This document shows, piece by piece, positions 9,877 to 22,142 of a stretch of DNA of 36,759 nucleotides. The translations under genes were made by a program, and so were the position numbers. The stretch is from Gnetum montanum. Its lineage: Eukaryota; Streptophyta; Gnetopsida; Gnetales; Gnetaceae. The notes under the pieces are model-generated. The model saw only the letters and a program-made list of their open reading frames with translations, was not told the DNA's origin and did not search any database. Every line of letters starts with the position of its first letter. Within the stretch, counting starts at the first letter, position 1. Location: positions 385,595 through 422,353 of the forward strand of contig MNCI01008374.1 of the NCBI GenBank assembly GCA_015680685.1. The letters are read 5' to 3'.

Positions 9877-10615
9877 ACAATGGTGTAGAACATTGGGTGT
9901 TCATGACAATAGGAAAGAACACCAATGGATCCAAAGAACCTCCAACCCCTCTTGGTAACAGAAGAATGTGAGAGAGATAGAAGAGATCCAGCAGTCATGA
10001 ACAATCTCCCACGAGTGATATGGTTGCATCCTCCTTGGTGAAAACAATCTCGCTTTGAGTCCATGCTTCCCACTGCAATCACAACAAAACCAAGGGTTAG
10101 TATATATAGTGAAATAGATAATACCTGAGTACCTTGTCTCATCGGCAATTTTATCTAGCCAGGTTGTAATTGTGATAGATTGCTTGCTTGATGTTGTTAG
10201 TGGAAAGATTGATGAATGGGTTAAATAAGAGAAGCGATCCATATAATTCAGAAAAAGCTTAACACAAGGAGTACTAGAAAGAGGGTATTCACAACAATAA
10301 AAAGGTGTTCATTACAAACAGTTATGAAGGTGCATATAATTGGATGGCATGGATGAAGTAAATAAAAATAATTTGATTGTAACAATGTCTAAGGGTAAAG
10401 AACTTAACTTAACCAAACCAAAAGATATGCAAGTGGGTCCTCCCCAAAGTAGGCACAGGCCTTTTATGCCCTTGCATAACTTCAAACCAAGGAGTCTGTG
10501 GGCACCATGGATGATTAATGGTTATGAAAAGTTAAGTACAAAAACCCAAAAGTAACTGATTGAGAAACCTAACACATCAAACCAGAACATTGAATCAAAA
10601 CATGAAACAGGTTGC
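9877..10615 (-). mobile_element. Host element H, 3' non-coding region (piece 2)
   Basis: On the minus strand this aligns with D's 34990-35780. Shared points in order: CTTAACTTTT, the block ending CTACTTTGGGGAGGACCCACTT (10475-10431), a pyrimidine-rich tract ending GATTGCAG (AG at 10074-10073), and TTGTCATGAACAC near 9900. Minus-strand frames of about 94-113 codons here overlap a region that is non-coding in D, so I do not call them genes. GTTGC at 10611-10615 is the left target copy of C. Confidence 0.7.
10611..10615. repeat. Target-site duplication of C, left copy
   Basis: GTTGC here, GTAGC at 29999-30003; 4 of 5 bases match. Confidence 0.6.
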
Positions 10616-12384
10616 TGAAACACCACTAATTTCGGCCTAACACTTTGAAGTGAGAACAACTTAAAGCCCTCTTGACCTTTAGGAGGTAAAATTTTGACTA
10701 AGTCAAGCTCACTCACGCTGGCTTATCATGGGCAACACACGCTGGAAATTGCAATTTTCACACTCACGCTGTAGGGCACGCTGTGATCACGCTACAGAAT
10801 GAGTCCAGTGTGAACAACCCTAGAAGCCTCCAAACCAAGTCAAAATGGTCAAAATATGAGAGTGCAAGCCATCCCCGAGGGCCACTAATATCCACTCTAG
10901 GTTTCAGCATTCAGAAATTCAAATTTGGAGACAAACTATTCACACTTCCACACACACGCTGCAGGTCACGCTGCGGTCATGCTGCAATGTGAGTCCAGCG
11001 TGACCAACTCTGGGAGCCTCAAAAATGAGTCAAAATGACTTGATTTCCAAAGAGCAAGTCACCCTCAGAGTTCATTTTGGACAACTTCAACCTTCAACCT
11101 TCAGTTTTTAAGTCCAAAAATGACAGTCTTTTGTGGCTCACGTTGTGGTCATGCTACAACATGAGTCCAACATGAGCTGCCAAAAGTGGCTCCAAAAAAG
11201 GCACATCCAAGCTCAAATTCTAGATTTCAGATCACTCTTAGGGTCAGACAAAAACAGGCAACTATTGTACTCAAGAATTAGGCTTCAAAAATCAAAATTT
11301 GGAGTGAAATGCATCACTTTCAAGTCACTCATGCTAAGGTCATGCTAGGGACATGCTGCAGCATGAGTGCAATGTGAGTGTAGCATGCGCACGCTAAGGA
11401 CATGCTTTGACAAAATCACCTCACACTGGAAGTTATTGTTAGGTGAAGACACCTTAAACAGCCACAGAATCACTCAAATTGACACCTGCAATAGTTAATT
11501 CAAAGATCTAGAAATTTCAAGCAAGCCAAAGTCAATTTCTCTTATTGTACATTGTCATTTCATTGTAAATTTTCATCATTTTTCATTCGTCGAGCTCTTA
11601 CGCTCTGAATTTTCTGAGCCATGAGTGTGAGCTGGCTTGAGTGAGTTGTCGCACATTGTAAGATACAATGTACCTGGTCCAAAATGTAGCTTACCCACAC
11701 ACGTCCAACTCACATATAGCTATCCATTGGACATGTGTCACTTGATCTGCTTTTCTCTCATCTCCCAGCCATGGATTCCATTCTTGAATTATGCACCCAA
11801 GCCTAGCCCAACCCTATAAATACCCTATTAATTCACATAAACTGAGGTTGGAAATTTTTGGACGTTGGAAATTCTAAAAACATATAACTTAGAAAATTTA
11901 GACCAGTAATCCTTAGGTGCTCGGGCACACTTGACTCCTAGCATCCAAGCACTTCTGAATCACATCACATCACCCCAGAGCTTGGCACTTGACTTGTCAT
12001 CCACATGTGTAGCTACGCTTTGACCAATGCACATCTTTTCTAAGCAATATAATACAGTTCATTTCTGCCAACCATTATATTATTTACTCTATTTTACATT
12101 TAGCTTACATTCTATTTGCAATACCAATTTTGCATACATTTCTGTTTACATTTCGTGCGCACTGTTTACGTTTCAAACATTAGTTACGATAACCCCAGCG
12201 TAGGCCATAGTTTATGCTAGGGGAAGTCCTTAGTTGATTTGCATGCAGAACATCCAAGGCACTCTGCCTTCATTTTCTTTTCCAACTTTCCCTCGAGCGA
12301 AGGCAGGGTCAGCTGTGTCTGCCCGATAATCTTTCAGTGTTTGTTTTCCCTTCCAGTCTTACACCAAAGATTTAGGTCAGTACA
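10616..12384 (+). repeat. 5' LTR of element C
   Basis: Starts TGAAACACCACTAATTTC, ends GTCAGTACA. The U3 consists of about four diverged modules 170-200 bp apart (GAGTCCA at 10801, 10991 and 11163; GAGTGCA at 11364). Each is preceded by a cluster of CACGCTG copies and followed by an inverted CAGCGTGA or its decayed form. TATA at 11815-11822. Near the end, CTGCCTTC and GAAGGCAG (12264-12306) can pair as a stem. Confidence 0.85.
11815..11822 (+). promoter_or_regulatory. TATA box, C 5' LTR
   Basis: CCCTATAAATACCC, kept in the 3' LTR at 29421-29428. It would drive the full-length sense RNA. Confidence 0.65.
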
Positions 12385-12390
12385 GTAAAT

Positions 12391-12410
12391 TGGTGCTAGA
12401 AGGAGGACCT
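12391..12410 (+). other. Primer-binding site of C
   Basis: TGGTGCTAGAAGGAGGACCT, six bases after the LTR. Its complement ends in ACCA, as a tRNA 3' end must. Ogre elements use tRNA-Arg; I could not check that this is the same tRNA. Confidence 0.6.
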
Positions 12411-12760
12411 GACTTTTTTTTTGTCTGTCGAAACATTAACCATGCTACCTATCTAAACTAAGTGTTGATTAAAGTCTAGTTAGTTTACGCATGCCACCGT
12501 TTATTAGCATCACGCTTTTAGCTCACGTAGTCTGTCAACCACGCTGCAGCTTCTGTTTGTCAGTCACGTTGCACTGCAGTTGCTCACGCTGTAGTTGCTC
12601 ACATTGTAGTTACTCACGCTATGGGTGCTGACGTTGTTGGTCACACTATCATTGGTCACATTGCAATTGCTCATGCTGTGGGTGCTAATGCTCAGTTTAC
12701 ATTCAAATTACTCATGTTGCTCACGTTCAAATTATCTAGCTCAGTTTACTCATGTTCATT
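12411..12760 (+). other. 5' leader of C with TCACGCTG cluster
   Basis: No ORF. Between about 12510 and 12730 the motif TCACGCTG and decayed forms (CACGTTG, CACATTG, CATGCTG) recur about every 15-25 bases, often as GTTGCTCACGCTGTAG-like units. The extra ORF1 that Ogre elements carry upstream of gag is not visible. Confidence 0.6.
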
Positions 12761-15450
12761 ATGGAATCCTCCCAAATTAACCCGGTAACACTGCCAATCT
12801 CAAACTTTGGGGTTGAAACCTCGAACCCTATGATTGCTATGGAACCCATCACTATTATTGAACAGATAAATCCCTAAGGCCCTACATGCCAGTTACTCAA
12901 GCTATAGGGCAAAGACCCTACCTATGCAACTCTTACACCTGAACAATATAACTTCATCTATGTCAAGATCCAAGCCAACTTACCTATAGATCGTGTAGAG
13001 AGGGAAGCGAAGCGAGACTATGAATTTATCCACAAAGGACATCGTGAGCTCATCCCTTTAGCATTTGACATAATGCCACTATCTGAAAACCATCATAAGC
13101 TTATATATGGCAAGAAGTCAAGCCTTACAACTACCTCCAATAGAGCCTCAAGATGAGGAAGATGACTTTGCAGCCCAATCTAAACATGGAGATTCCTACC
13201 ACACCATACATCCCCATGCCTATACAAATCCATTATTCCACCATTTTCTGGAAATAACTATGCTTCCTCCTTCATCTGCAAACACTCGAGCACCAGTTTC
13301 CCGACAAGAGGTACCTACTTCCATTTCCATCTTCTCCATGCTCAATATTCACTCTAATGCGTCCACTTCTGTCATACCCCCGCAAGTACAGGCCCAACAA
13401 CTCCCTCCCCAAACTAACATAGGATCAATCTTTCACCTCAAGTAATTGGGATGCCATCGGTCATACTAGCTTCCACATCCACCCATTACATACCTCAAGT
13501 GTAGAGACATGGAGCACCATTGATTACTTCAACCCAACACGTTCAAGGTGTTACTTCACAACCTGTGGCTGGGTAGTGGGTTCCACCGGCTGTAGTCTCA
13601 GTCTCGAATACTATCCCACCATAAAAAACATCAGCCCAACAACCTCACTTTCCACAAACAATGCAACAATTGAACCCTTATCAACCACAATCCCCTCAAT
13701 CCACTGGTTTGCCTACCGCCCAAGAGTGGGCAGACACAAAAAAATGATGCACTCATTGGTAGAAGAATTAAAATGCCTTAAAAATGTGAACATTGAGGAA
13801 GTCAAGGTACTAGACTTCTATCAAGATGATCCAATTGACCCCTTAGTTCCACCCTTAACCTTGCCAAAGGGAGTCTCATTACCCCAACTGACCAAGTACA
13901 ATGGAGAGGGAGACCCAAATGCCCACCTAGTAACATTTCGAACAGAATGTCTTTTGCTTCAGGCATGGCCTCATGTGATTCTACGTGTGTTTGCTATGTC
14001 CTTAACCAAAAAAGCCTTAGACTGGTACCGAGCATTACCCCGTAACTCCATATCTTCTCTAGAGGATTTGTTACACCTATTTGTTACCTATTTCAAATAC
14101 AATCTAAAGCCTAAGGCTATGTTAGATAGCTTGATCCAGATTAAACAAGTGCCATTAGAGCTAGCATAGAAATTTATCCAAAGGTGGAGTGTAGCCTTGA
14201 ATGAACTTCCCGAACCCATCCCTAAAACATATCTGCTCACCATTCTTAAGGCAACTGTGAATGACTTTATTAAGTCAAAGCTTTACTATTTGAAAGCCCA
14301 CACATTGAGCCAAGCATTTGTGCAAATCAACGATATAGAAGAGGCGGCACAAACAAGTAATGATCCAGTCTACTTCACCTTTAGGAGCCAACACATGAAG
14401 AAAGATAAATCCAAAACAACAGTAGTGGCAGTGGCTGAGACAACCTGATCTAACCATCCAGGACAAAAGGGAAAGCAACCTGTTGTCCCAAACAGCTATG
14501 AAAGAAACACACCTGTGCTGACATCCAAAACTTCCTTAAATAGAAATAACAACATGGGTCACATCCATGCATTCGAAAGAAAAGACCTCATTCAATACAC
14601 ACCCTTGCCCATGAAGCCTTCACAATTGCTTGATCAACTTCTAAAGGCCAGGCTAATTTAGCACAAACAAATGTCTCCTGCGACCTCTCAAAAACATGAT
14701 CGATTTTATGAGTTGGCCAAGAACCCAACCTTAGCAATAGCCAATGAACCCTCCATTCCAAAAGGCTTTGGGTTGAATAGGTTTTGTGAATATCACCAAT
14801 GGTGTGGTCATGGGACTGATTATTGTTTCACTCTAAAACAGGATATACAATGCATGATTGACAGGGGTGAAGTAGTATTCAATGAAGCAAACCCAGTAAG
14901 ACACTAAAACCAATCCATGGATGTCTACAAGGATCCTCTCAATACCAATGATGCACCATATGTGATTAATACTATCCATGTGGAGAATAGACAGGACTTC
15001 CCATGAAAACCTTTTGTGATTCATAGGCCTTCGGAAAACACACCCACCCCAACATCTCCTCAAACCCCTGTCATCACACACACATCCTCCACACCACCAA
15101 AACCATTCATCATCCGTGTACCTCCTTCCATTGCAGCAACAACCACACCATCTAAAAATTGACCCATTCCCTTTGTGATCCAGGTGCCAAAACACCCTGA
15201 TACACAACCCACCTCCATTCTCCCGTGACCTCTACGAGAATGTCTTGCCGATAGACTAACAAGAGAACGCTTGAAAAGAGAAAACCATCAACACAAATTA
15301 GGACCACCAAAGCCAAAACAGCTAAATGATGTTCCCATGGGTTCACCCATTAATGAGCCTAGTACGAGTCATCAAAACAAGGATAATATCATGAGTCATA
15401 TCCCAAACCCAGCATCCTTGGCTACTAACGTAAAGACCCCTCCATGAGAA
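12761..15450 (+). pseudogene. gag: gag of element C, decayed
   Basis: Gag particle protein remnant. The ATG at 12761 (MESSQINPVTLPISNFGVE) opens a frame with two stops and a +1 shift near 13090. A proline/glutamine-rich linker follows (13107-13740). The retrotransposon gag domain lies at about 13880-14230: LPQLTKYNGEGDPNAHL, LTKKALDWYRALPRNSI, LEDLLHLFVTYFKYN. Further C-terminal is a Tat-type knuckle CEYHQWCGHGTDYC (14785-14826, C-x2-H-x4-H-x4-C), then a serine/proline/threonine-rich stretch toward the protease. The longest open piece is 13576-14169; TAG and TGA codons break the rest (14167, 14446, 14659, 14905). Confidence 0.8.
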
Positions 15451-15456
15451 ATACGA

Positions 15457-16467
15457 ATGCTAGGTCAAATGGACCAAATATCCACAGACAAGGGTGCCCC
15501 AAATGGTAAAGACCTAGCGAGTGCGTTGACCCAGGTCACACAAGCTTTGAAACAAAAGAAAACTTCTTTAAGACTATATGATCTAGTAATGACTTCACTA
15601 GTACATCGAGAAGCTCTCGTGCGTATGTTGACTTCGGTCCACATTAGTGAGGACCTTCTTGTAGATGAACCATCCATTTATGCAGTATTGTCCATGAAAC
15701 CTCAGGAATCGAAGACCACATCCCTTGAGTTTCATGCTAAGGACATTAAGCTAGATGAGAAAACAGGAGAAGTTACTACAAACTCTATGTTCATAATGAT
15801 ACAGTTCAATCATTTCAAGATACGTAGGGTGCATGTCGATGATGGTGTGGCAACAAATGTAATACCTTTTCCCATCATCGAAAAACTGGGACTTACTGAA
15901 CAAATACAACCCATGACAGCTTCTTACTTGAAATCCTTCAATGGTTCTCGTGTTGGTGTGAAAGGTATGGTTACCTTGGATTTCATAGCCGGGGACCAAT
16001 TCCCCACATCAGCTGAATTCATAGTGGTTGATGAAATGCCAGGGCTTAATCTGATCCTAGGACATCCCTGGCTAGCTCAACTTAAAGTCGTATCCTCACC
16101 AATCCATCAGGAGATCCACCTACCTTACGAGGGTGGTGAGATCATCATATATAGGGATACAATAGTACCACCTACTTCCTCACACCCTAGAGTAGATAAA
16201 GAGTTAGAAATTGAGTTCGTTGCGCCTAAGCCAGGAACCATGAGCATACTTCAAAACATAAACCCAACGTTAACTCCCAATCCTACTGAAACTAAGGAAA
16301 CACCAGACAACACAAACATAGGCACCATTCCTACTAATGTCTCTTGGTTAGAATTACCCTTTAACATCACTGATGAAGGGAAAGGTGAGTATAAGATCTT
16401 ACACACATGCCCAACCCCACATGTTAAGCTACAAAGGATCAAGAAGAAACTCAACAAACAGATGTAA
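15457..16467 (+). CDS. Protease region of C (retropepsin), 336-codon open frame
   Basis: Aspartic protease part of the Gag-Pro polyprotein, which would mature the particle proteins. It is the longest intact frame between gag and reverse transcriptase. The catalytic loop reads HVDDGVATNVIP (DDG at residues 128-130), where Ogre-type proteases usually have DNG and others D-T/S-G. The flap-side motif LILGHPWL is at residues 199-206. The first 110 residues are linker, and the last 100 are threonine/proline-rich and charged. The annotated ATG is simply the first in the frame; the original protein probably continued from Gag. A good splice-donor match, AAAG|GTGAGT, lies inside it at 16381-16390. The stop at 16465 is the first unit of a 27-bp tandem array. 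Confidence 0.75.
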   Translation: MLGQMDQISTDKGAPNGKDLASALTQVTQALKQKKTSLRLYDLVMTSLVHREALVRMLTSVHISEDLLVDEPSIYAVLSMKPQESKTTSLEFHAKDIKLDEKTGEVTTNSMFIMIQFNHFKIRRVHVDDGVATNVIPFPIIEKLGLTEQIQPMTASYLKSFNGSRVGVKGMVTLDFIAGDQFPTSAEFIVVDEMPGLNLILGHPWLAQLKVVSSPIHQEIHLPYEGGEIIIYRDTIVPPTSSHPRVDKELEIEFVAPKPGTMSILQNINPTLTPNPTETKETPDNTNIGTIPTNVSWLELPFNITDEGKGEYKILHTCPTPHVKLQRIKKKLNKQM

Positions 16468-16612
16468 ACTACCAAATATCTGAAATGAAGTTAAACTACC
16501 AAATGTCTGAAATGACGTTAAACTACCAATCATCCAGTATGACGTTAAACTACCAATCGTCCGGTATGATGTTAAACTACCAATAAACATCTACAATGAC
16601 ATTAAACTAGCC
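16455..16612 (+). repeat. 27-bp tandem repeats after the protease
   Basis: TAAACTACC recurs at 16465, 16492, 16519, 16546 and 16573, exactly 27 bp apart, then TAAACTAG at 16603. The core is TATGACGTTAAACTACCA. Degenerate copies continue to about 16770. The first unit supplies the protease stop codon. The same core recurs before the reverse transcriptase (22780-22865) and after integrase. Confidence 0.85.
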
Positions 16613-17133
16613 ATGGTCAAAAATGGTCAGTTCCTTTTAAAAATTTCTGAAACCGTTACTACTTTTGGCTCACTATGGCATAAAACTGGTAATCCTTCTT
16701 TCTTTAACAATAGATGCAACAGTCCATCATGACTTTAAATTGATGTACCCAATCCAAAATGGCTTTAAACTAGAGTCAACAAGTTACAAATTCATGAACT
16801 CCCGTCATTTTACATTGAACTTTCATTTACAAGTTACAGGTTACAATTTAGATTCGTGCATTGTCGTTGCCTTCTCTTTCAAATGATTACCTTACATTTC
16901 GCTCTACATTTTAGAAATTTATGTTACATTTAGTTACACACATATATTTACAATATACTTGAGAAAATAAGAAAAACAATTATATATATATATATGGAAC
17001 ATCAAATTAATGAAGGAATGCAACCATTTTATATCACAATTAAATCCAGGTCATTACACCAATCCTTATACATTCCATCAAACATCCAAAAATCCAAAAA
17101 CATTTAATGGCCTAAGTCTGATTAACGTAAAGC
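16613..17133 (-). other. Putative 3' untranslated region of the antisense gene
   Basis: No open frame. AT-rich with a TA run (16981-16997), and lying directly downstream of the antisense stop codon. It also contains scattered ATGGCTTTAAACTAG repeat remnants in sense orientation. Confidence 0.4.
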
Positions 17134-18890
17134 TCATGGAGGGGGTTGATCCCCAAGATCCTCTTCATCATCCACTCCTGCTCCACTAGGGCCAGCTCCA
17201 TCATTAACATGTCCCTACAAACAAAAAATAGAAAACAAAACAAAACAGGTAAGAGTAGTAAAGCAAATCATAAATACAGAAATTAGAAAAATGGTAACAC
17301 TATCAATGAAAACAATAAAACCATACAAAAAATAAATGCCACAATAAAACACTCACAAGTGAGGAAGGCCCTAAGTTGGTCTCCAAATGCCATAGAATCT
17401 CCTTCTCAGGCACATTTGCCCAATCCTCCTCCAAGCTAAGATCAATGCCAGCGAGTGTTTTTCCCTTGTCCACCGGGGTCCAAGTAGGGCACTCAAGAGA
17501 GAACACACCTATTGTAGCCTCCCCAAAGGCAGTGGTAATTGTTCTCTCAGGAGATCCCTCCACCTCGGTGCACTCAGCAAACCTATCATAAGCATACTAC
17601 AAACCTAACCCATCAATGAACATCTCCATTTGGTGATGTTCAATTAACTTCTCCTTTAACCATTTCTTGTACTAATGCTTGTGGTCCTTTTGGTCTTGGC
17701 CCCATTTCTGTACTTTGGCAGCAAAGGATTTCCAATCTTGACATTTCCTATTCAACAAATCTATCTGTGCTCTTTATTGTACTAAGTCTCGTGTCACCTG
17801 CACTTTACTATTCAAAACCGTCCAGTAACGTGTGTAGGTGATTTCGAATGAGCGCCATGTGCTATCACTAGACAACCTAGCAGTGGCAAAGTCATAATGG
17901 GATTGGAAATCCCTTTTCTCCTCTCTCTCTTTTGCTAGTGTCTCCTTCAATGAGTGAACCTCGTCCCATAGATACTCAGTTGAATGCCTTAAAGTCCAAA
18001 CTAACTTGGCATTCTGTACAACGCAACCAGAAACTGCATAGTAAATCTTTTTTGGGACTTGCTTGATATTCCCTAGTAATTCAGGGAGGGCATCAATATG
18101 AGTAGCTTCAGAAGGATCCCACTGGATCTTGGTGCCTGCAGGTATAAGTACCACACACATGAATCAGTCATGATCAACAATGAACAAAAAGAGACACAAA
18201 TGAAACCAGACACTTAGCATGACATGTAATGTACACATACCTAGTTCTGGATGAGCTTCTTGTAAGCGAGCAATCACATCATTAATGATGCCCGTAACAA
18301 TATCCATTTTGCTAGGCATCTTAGGCCATGGCCTTAATTGGTTAGTTGATGTGGGACAAGCAGGGGAGGTCTCCTCAATTAAGGACTGTGATCCTGACAC
18401 CTCGGCCCGGGGTGTATGTGCCTCAGAAATTTTAGCATCTACCTCTAATAACCAAGATAATCAAGAACAACACACAAAAATTAAAAGACACAGAATATGG
18501 ATTAAGCTAAAGGGAACATACACCCTTCACCATTTAGCCTGGGTAGATCACCAAGCTGCAAAGATCCATCAAAGAAACCATCGAGGACATCTCTTTCATC
18601 ACTTGAATGCCTAAGTGCATCCAAGGCCTTTGTAAGCTTCGTCCCCATGTTGCTTGTCACATCCTCCTCTTGTGGGGCAAGAATTTCTTCTTTCTCAATT
18701 GCTTCTTCCTTTTCTTTTCCTTCCTCCTCAGGTATCAGAGCCATGACCTCTCTCTCCCTCTCCAAAATTTCCTCTGAAATAACGCCAGAATCTTAGAGCT
18801 AGTATGATATAGTACATAAGTACATCCAATAACATATAAACCAAAAGGTAACAAAATAATAAATATATAACAATAAAATAAACTACTTAC

Positions 18891-19934
18891 CCTCCACTGG
18901 TAATACAAACTGAATCTTCTTTACTCTTGTTGGCATCACATCTGGAGTAGGCTCCCTTGGGCATTCCTTCCTCTTCACTTTTATCTTGGACTTCCCAATA
19001 GTCTCACTAATCATACGTTCAGCCCTTTTAGTAGATGTGCATAGTTTAGGTGATTCCAAACCCAAGCTATCATGGGAATGATGGGAACAGTTAGCTGCAC
19101 CCCCAGTTGTGACTGATACTGACTCCTCAATGTCTTCCGGTGGGTCCTAGGATCTAGTGGTGCTATACAAATGGTGAATCCAAGGGCAAGATAGTTGCAA
19201 AAAGTCTCTCAAAATGTAGCGGTTATCCTCATGAACTACTAGGAATTCAGCGAACCTGCGTAGGTACCCCGCAAAGAAGGCAAATGTGAAGTGGGATTTT
19301 GCATTGATGCTTGAACGTAACTTGATGATCTCCCCATGAAGGCCAGATCCCAAAAATTGTGCCCAATTGTATTGCATGCCTGTCTCTAAAACTGCACGTA
19401 TCACGCACATAGATTCGATCCCAAGGTTTCTTCCTTGAGAAAGAGATTTGGGGAATGCCTGTGCCTGAAAGAGAGGATACATGAAGTTCACCTCCATTGA
19501 TCGGGTATCCTCTCGCATAGCAAATCCCTTAGGACCCTGAGGCATGCCTAACCATTACTCAAGTTCCCTTATGACCTATCCATCTTTGGTTGTTCTGTCT
19601 ATGGCTACCGTGGCACCATTCATGGGAACGCCAAAAAGATCAGAAAGAAACTCAGTGGTTAAGTGGAATAATACCTTTACTCCTCGAACACGTGTGGTAA
19701 AATGAGAAGCATCACCACCGAAAGAGTCAACAATGGTAACCATATCAGCAATCAAAATGCTGGGAGTCAAGGCTGTAAATAGGTCCATCAGACCTACCCG
19801 GGTGAGGCAGTTGATGATCAAATCAGAAGCTTGCTTCTATAACCATTTTTGTGATTGCTCTACCTCCCCATACTTCGTAAAAAGCATGGCCTCAGTGTGC
19901 CCTGTTGTAATGGTAACTTCTTTGGGGAAGATGA
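18891..19934 (-). pseudogene. Core exon of the antisense gene (about 348 codons)
   Basis: The largest exon, bounded by ACAATAG|TC (acceptor) and GTGGAGG|GTAAGT (donor). Read through its stops it holds LTRVGLMDLFTALTPSI, then SHFTTRVRGVKVLFHLTTE, SDLFGVPMNG, GIESMCVIRAVLETGMQY and SHFTFAFFAGYLRRFAEF. This order (F-T-x-x-VRG, GVP, then a W-x-x-FL segment before a helical part) reminds me of the putative plant transposon protein domain (PF20167-like) carried by some plant LTR elements. The match is by eye only; a plant mobile domain or a captured host gene are alternatives. Confidence 0.4.
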
Positions 19935-20850
19935 CTATTGTAAAAGAAAAACATAGAGCAAAAAGTTAGAAAAGGAACATGACACACAATGATGCAACAA
20001 AAAAAAGGAAAATGGAGTCTAAGGTGTGGTCACTAACCATCTGTGACTGGTGTAGGTGAGGTAGGTGCAAGATCAATCCTTTTAGGAAAAATTAGCCCAT
20101 TAGAAGACCAATCCTTATGTAACCAACTGCGCACTTGGTAGTGCTCAAACGCTCTTGAAAACTACCTATGGTAGTTAACAATAGCCACCTTTATCTCATC
20201 CAGTACCGTAGCAAGAAGAATGGGGCCAGCCATGAATGTCTCTAACGTTGTACATGCTAAATCAAGGCCACCATCATCATCGCGCATTCCATTCTCATCA
20301 AAATGGGGCTTGCATAGGAAAACAACCTTTACATTTAGATGATGACATAAAATTCAAAAGGGGAATCAAAAACATAAAGTAAGACTCAAGAAAGCATACC
20401 TTTCCACTTTATATACTGTCTCGAGGGGATTCTAAAATAAAGTATGCACACGGAGGGCTAAGAAAAGTGTGTTGCTGCTATTGTAATGACCACAGGTAGG
20501 TAGCTCCCACACACGAGTCAAGGGACAAGTAGATCTAGGACCCTCAGTAGGGCCTCCCTCAACTCTAAAAAGTCCCTCATCAATATCAGTGATAAAGGCA
20601 AGCATGTCTTGTGTAGACCCAGGTAACACGGTCTCAATGATATCACGAGCTATCTGTTCACTTAGGTGAGACCATATAACCACACTAAAGTGTTGAAGAA
20701 TAAAAGACAAAAAATGAACTAACACTCAGGTGGAACCATATCAGATGGGTCCTAATGCACATATCATAAGGAGGTGTGTCTGGTCCAAAGGGGCCAAACT
20801 AAGTAAGTACGCCAACAAGCTCAACGATGAGGAGAGAAGATTTAGGTCCC

Positions 20851-22142
20851 CTGCATACAACCAAAACAATAGGTAAGTGAAGAATCTAAGTGCTAATAAT
20901 AGGATAAACCAAAAATCACATAAAAAAATATTGCACCCCATGAGACAAGGACACCGCTATCAATTTAGTGTATCTAATGCTCACTGAGGTACATTGAAAT
21001 TCATTTCATGGTAAATCCACATAAATGTACAGAACATGAACACTCATTGAAGCAAGATTTAAACCCTAGGAAACGAAACGATGTAGATCTTCACGTTTTA
21101 AGCCCACGATGGGTGTCCTAGGCAGCTTACGCTAAGAACTACCCTACCAACAATTAACGTTGAGGCCCATTTCCAACAAATAACGTTGAAACTGCTTACC
21201 TCCCAAGTGACTCACGCTTGGAGGAGGTCACGTTGGGCTTGTTCAGTAAAATCACACTATCTCCTAGATGATTTTTTTCATGCTTCAGCTCACACTAAGA
21301 ATTAGGTTTCCTTAAAACCGTATGTTCATGTTGCCAAGAAGCCAAACCCAGGAAAAGCCTGGGAAATTGCCCATACACACACAAAGGAAAAGGATGGACC
21401 GACACTACCTAGGCCTGGCAAAATGATAAATAGGAAACCTCCTAGTAACATAGCTCATGCTACAGGCAACATAAGTAGGTTTTCTTCCAACACAGTCCCT
21501 GCTGTAAGTGAAAAATAAAAAACAAAAGAAACAAGCCTTCTTCCCTGGACTCATGCTAAGACCCCCCCCCCCTGAAAATCACGTTACAGGGAGCCCTAAA
21601 CTCACGCTGCCAAGGAGGCTAAAAATCACGATTGAGCTTTCCCCTGGAACGCTAGCCATTCTTGACTCAAAATCAAAGCTGACCTGCCCAAAAATCCAAA
21701 GTAAATTCACAGCTCATGCTGTCCAGCAAAAATAGAAAATTTGTTGGTCACGCCGCAAAACAGAAAATTTTTTGGTCACACTACCAACTAAGGTAGGACA
21801 ATCACGCTGCCAACAAGGACAAGATGATCATGCTACAAGGAAGGAGAAAAAAATTGACACTAAAGTTTCCCCCAAATGGTGCAGCTCACACTGCAACCAA
21901 ATTGAAAACTAGCCTTTCTTACACTCACGCTGATTCTCCATTCTCTTGGCACCCAAGAAAACTAGGAACCCTATGGCCCAGGAAGCCAAGAAAGCTAAAA
22001 ACCCTACCCATGCACTCACGCCCAAAACTTGCATTCACCCAAAATCACAATCCCAAAAATCCCAAGATCACAGCCATAAAATCTTACCCTCGGTAACGCT
22101 GTTGGTAAAAATACTGGAGGAGATAGGGGGAAACAAACTTAC
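20851..22142 (-). other. Long first intron of the antisense gene, rich in TCACGCTG copies
   Basis: Between the exon ending TTGCATAA|GTAAGT (22143) and the acceptor TATGCAG (20856-20850) lie about 1.3 kb without a supported exon. From 21080 to 22400 about 25 copies of ACGCT-containing motifs occur on the plus strand (TCACGCTG and decayed forms such as TCATGCTG, TCACACTG, TCACGTTG). C's LTR U3 carries the same motif. Confidence 0.5.

Noticed and set aside
9864-10242. Overlapping minus-strand frames of 94 and 113 codons
   Set aside because: They lie in the 3' non-coding region of H, which aligns with a frame-broken region of D; two frames overlap and neither has a recognisable domain.
17376-17591. 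Plus-strand frame across the antisense gene
   Set aside because: It is the complement of an exon whose minus-strand frame continues through consistent splice junctions.
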